A DNA stretch of 15,486 nt. Source: Anaerolineae bacterium (GTDB lineage Bacteria > Chloroflexota > Anaerolineae > JAFGEY01). The position numbers were made by a program, and so were the translations under genes. Below, piece after piece: positions 13,204 to 15,486 of this stretch (position 1 is its first letter; every line of letters begins with the position of its first letter). The stretch covers positions 1-15,486 of the forward strand of contig JAFGIE010000190.1 in NCBI GenBank assembly GCA_016929775.1. Direction: 5' to 3'. The notes below the pieces were generated by a model. The model made no database searches. It saw only the letters and a list, made by a program, of their open reading frames with translations, and was not told the origin of the DNA.

Positions 13204-14457
13204 TTGGCAGGCGAACGGATACTGGTGATCGACGACAACCGCGAGATCTGCGAGATCCTGCGCGAGCTGATCCTCGGTCCGCACGGCTACCGCGTCGCCA
13301 CGGCGCTGGATGGGGAGGCAGGCGTAGCCTTGGCCTTGCGCGAACAGCCCGACCTGATCCTGGTCGACGTCAACATGCCGCGCATGACCGGGATCGAGGT
13401 CCTGGAGACGCTGCGTGAGGCCGAGTACCAGTGGCCCGTGATCCTCATGACCTTCCACGGCTCGGAGGATATCGCCGTGCAGGCCTTCCGGTTGGGGGTC
13501 CGTGACTACATCCGCAAGCCCTTCGCGGTCGAGGAGGTCTTGACCAGCGTCGAGCGCGCACTCGTCGAGAGCCGCCTGCGACGCGAGCGGGAACAGTTGC
13601 TACAGCGGCTGGAAGGCGCCAACCAGCAGCTCAACCGCCAAGTCGCCGAGCTGACCACGCTGTATGCGATCGGGCAGGCGGTCACCTCGGTCCTTGATTT
13701 GGAAGTGCTCCTCAACCGCGTCGTCGAAGCCTCGGTCTATCTGTGCCGCGCGCAGGAAGGGTCCCTGTATCTGATCGACAAGGAAAGCGGGGCCCTCCAC
13801 ATGACCGCCGCGCTCGTAGCGCCGGATCGCACGGCGCACAGTGTCCATCACAGGGTCAACGACAGCGTGTTGACCGACGTCGTGCGCAGCGGTCAGCCCG
13901 CCGTGTTGTCCAGCGAGTCAACACGACCCGAGCTCAAGATGCACACCGGGCATACCGTCTATGCCCTGGTCAACGTCCCGCTGCGCGTCAAAGAGCAGAT
14001 CATCGGCGCGCTCGCGGTCGCCAATCGCTCGCGGCAGCGCAACTTTACCCAGGCTGACGTCACGCGCCTCTCAGGCTTGGCAAACTATGCCGCGATCGCG
14101 ATCGAGAACGCGCGCCTGGTCGAGGCGACGCACAAGGTCATCGCCGCCGAGGTGCTGCACAACACCGTGGTCACGATCTCGCACTATATCAACAACCCGC
14201 TCATGGCGCTCCGCATGAGCGTCGATCACCTCGTCCGGACCTACCGCGCGGGCGAGACCGAGGATCTGGAACGCTACGTCGACGAGACCGAGCGCTTTAC
14301 CGAGATGAAGGTCGAAGAGATCTCGGCGGTGATCTCGATCTTGCGCGACATCGCCTCGCCCCAGTTCATCACCTACATCGACGACATCAAGATGCTCGAC
14401 ATCGACCACAAGGTCCAGGATCGCCTGCGCTACATCAAGGAAAAGTACAGAGGCTGA
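13204..14457 (+). CDS. REC-GAF signalling protein with a histidine-kinase-like dimerisation hairpin and no ATPase domain
   Basis: A soluble signalling protein of 417 residues. The receiver domain (about 4-120) is complete: acidic pair D10/D11, phospho-acceptor D55 in LILVDVNMP, T83 and K105 in IRKPF. A coiled coil (about 118-150) leads to a GAF sensor domain (about 150-305, ending GLANYAAIAIENARL). The last part (about 306-390) looks like a histidine kinase DHp hairpin: ISHYINNPLMAL matches the H-box HEINNPL with H327 as the phospho-histidine position, but the Glu that normally follows is Tyr (Y328). The protein ends where the HATPase domain would begin, and none is encoded downstream. It starts at TTG 13204, with AAAGGAGG five bases upstream and the promoter just before; the 70 codons upstream are noncoding. 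It is followed by a methyltransferase gene after 36 nt. Confidence 0.87.
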   Translation: MAGERILVIDDNREICEILRELILGPHGYRVATALDGEAGVALALREQPDLILVDVNMPRMTGIEVLETLREAEYQWPVILMTFHGSEDIAVQAFRLGVRDYIRKPFAVEEVLTSVERALVESRLRREREQLLQRLEGANQQLNRQVAELTTLYAIGQAVTSVLDLEVLLNRVVEASVYLCRAQEGSLYLIDKESGALHMTAALVAPDRTAHSVHHRVNDSVLTDVVRSGQPAVLSSESTRPELKMHTGHTVYALVNVPLRVKEQIIGALAVANRSRQRNFTQADVTRLSGLANYAAIAIENARLVEATHKVIAAEVLHNTVVTISHYINNPLMALRMSVDHLVRTYRAGETEDLERYVDETERFTEMKVEEISAVISILRDIASPQFITYIDDIKMLDIDHKVQDRLRYIKEKYRG

Positions 14458-14493
14458 GCGGACCCAGCGATCGCCCCGATCGAGGAGCCCAAC

Positions 14494-15321
14494 ATGGACC
14501 AGCACCCCCGTGCAGCGCCCCCGCCCGCAGAGACCCAGCGCGACAGGTACTATGCCTTTCTCGCCGAGCTCGGCTTTACCAAGCACCTTGGGAGCCTCAA
14601 CTCAACCCGCGAGCTGATCGAGCTCTGTCACATCGCGCCCGGGCAGCACGTGCTCGACGTCGGCTGCGGCGTGGGCATGACGCCGCGCTACCTGGCTCAG
14701 CGCCACACGTGTCGCGTCGTCGGTCTGGACGTCACACCCCGCATGATCGAGCGCGCCCGCCAACACGCCGTACGCGCCGGCGTGGACGCCGATACGGCAT
14801 TCGTGATCGGGGATGCCGCCGCCCTGCCGTTCGCGAGCGACACGTTCGACGTGGTCCTGACCGAGTCGGTGAACGTCTTTCTGCCCGACCGACCCCGCGC
14901 GATCCGCGAGTACGTGCGCGTCTGTGCCCCAGGGGGGTATGTCGCACTCAACGAGATGACCCTCTTGGCACGTGCGCCGAGCAGCGACTTGGCTGCCTAC
15001 CTGGAGCGCGTGACCGGGACGGAGGGCGACCTGCTGCTGGGCGACGAGTGGCGCGTCCTGCTGCAGGAGGCGGGACTGCACGACATCGACGCCAGGCCCC
15101 ATCGTCTCGAGATCGGCGCCGAGGCCCGCGCCCGGCTCGAGCGATTCGGCGTGCGTGAGATGCTCCTCGGCGTGTACCGGGCCCTGCGCGCGTTCCTCGT
15201 AGACCCTGCCTCACGCGCCTTCTACCGGCAGATGTTCGGCGACACGGGCGTGATCACCCCAAGGATCCTGGACTACCTCGGCTACGGCGTCTACGTAGGG
15301 CGCAAGCCTGAGGCAGGCTAG
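14494..15321 (+). CDS. Class I SAM-dependent methyltransferase (Methyltransf_11/UbiE-like)
   Basis: A cytoplasmic 275-residue enzyme with a Rossmann-like SAM-binding domain. Motif I is VLDVGCGVGMTPRYL (53-67), the acidic end of strand 2 is VVGLDVTPRMIERAR (75-89), motif II is GDAAALPFASDTFDVVLTESV (107-127, joined by a short loop), and motif III is RVCAPGGYVALNEM (142-155). The family methylates small molecules, lipids or quinones; the poorly conserved C-terminal half (from 155) that would set the substrate gives no match I recognise. ATG 14494 has GAGGAG six bases upstream. The gene starts 36 nt after the REC-GAF gene on the same strand and has no promoter of its own, so the two are probably co-transcribed. 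A hairpin of two CGATCG copies (14468-14482) touches the ribosome-binding site. Confidence 0.88.
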   Translation: MDQHPRAAPPPAETQRDRYYAFLAELGFTKHLGSLNSTRELIELCHIAPGQHVLDVGCGVGMTPRYLAQRHTCRVVGLDVTPRMIERARQHAVRAGVDADTAFVIGDAAALPFASDTFDVVLTESVNVFLPDRPRAIREYVRVCAPGGYVALNEMTLLARAPSSDLAAYLERVTGTEGDLLLGDEWRVLLQEAGLHDIDARPHRLEIGAEARARLERFGVREMLLGVYRALRAFLVDPASRAFYRQMFGDTGVITPRILDYLGYGVYVGRKPEAG

Positions 15322-15354
15322 GCGCCCTCGATCGCCCTCCTGACGCACGGTCGG

Positions 15355-15386
15355 CGCCCAGGGCAGCACGCGCTGTGCGCTGGGCG
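15355..15386 (+). terminator. Hairpin after the methyltransferase gene
   Basis: CGCCCAG (15355-15361) pairs with CTGGGCG (15380-15386), and CAGC/GCTG (15364-15367 with 15372-15375) can pair inside. No T tract follows, so it is at best a weak terminator or a 3' end structure. It sits 33 nt after the stop. Confidence 0.4.
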
Positions 15387-15455
15387 TAGGCGCGCCATGG
15401 GCGGGCGTCCCCGTGCGCAGCCGCTCCTGCTCTCGCCCAGAGGCGCGATCTGGGG

Positions 15456-15461
15456 TATAAT
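15456..15461 (+). promoter_or_regulatory. Possible -10 box for a gene beyond the window
   Basis: A perfect TATAAT near the right edge, in otherwise GC-rich noncoding DNA. No -35 match lies at the expected spacing (around 15433-15438). The bases that follow contain no start codon with a ribosome-binding site before the window ends. Confidence 0.35.
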
Positions 15462-15486
15462 GGAGCGACGCGCGATCCATCCTGGA

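Noticed and set aside
1..15486. Mobile element, CRISPR array, toxin-antitoxin or defence system
   Set aside because: No transposase, integrase, terminal inverted repeats, regularly spaced repeats, or small toxin-antitoxin gene pair was seen on either strand.

Overview
The window looks like a piece of ordinary chromosome from a GC-rich bacterium (roughly 65% GC by eye), most plausibly a Chloroflexota (Anaerolineae-like) member. That assignment is an inference. It rests on the mix of a RecD2-type helicase, a K+-independent membrane pyrophosphatase, a DUF4349 lipoprotein, an Hsp20 whose N-terminus resembles Chloroflexota homologues I remember, and SigA-type promoters (TTGACA/TATAAT) with GTG and TTG starts beside ATG. 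There is no rRNA, tRNA, CRISPR array, insertion sequence, phage or integrase gene, so nothing marks it as an island.

Layout: (1) 1-458, the end of a small heat-shock protein gene and a strong terminator. (2) 466-2658 (minus), recD2 helicase, divergent from (3) 2814-4001 (plus), a membrane-anchored LysM-LysM-M23 peptidoglycan hydrolase; their two promoters lie back to back. (4) 4125-5057 (minus), a DUF4349 lipoprotein. (5) 7971-5161 (minus), a three-gene unit of PhnP-like metallo-beta-lactamase-fold phosphodiesterase, PfkB sugar kinase and calcineurin-like phosphoesterase, with a perfect-consensus promoter in front and an intrinsic terminator behind. (6) 8311-9732 (plus), a HemL-like class III aminotransferase behind a GC-rich leader of about 200 nt. 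(7) 9913-11940 (plus), the proton-pumping pyrophosphatase hppA. (8) 12021-13040 (minus), a lone dTDP-glucose 4,6-dehydratase, divergent from (9) 13204-14457 (plus), a REC-GAF protein ending in a histidine-kinase-like dimerisation hairpin without an ATPase domain, followed by (10) 14494-15321, a class I methyltransferase.

The genes fall into housekeeping (DNA repair, proteostasis, energy), cell envelope (M23 hydrolase, DUF4349 lipoprotein, rfbB) and signalling or small-molecule metabolism (the phosphodiesterase/kinase/phosphatase operon and the REC-GAF-DHp/methyltransferase pair). Convergent gene ends are separated by long GC-rich hairpins. I found no clear undescribed system. The strongest leads are the ATPase-less REC-GAF-DHp protein, the coupled PhnP-like/PfkB operon, the HemL-like enzyme with an altered SGTEA motif and unexplained leader, and a recurring TGTGGTAnnAT extended -10 element.
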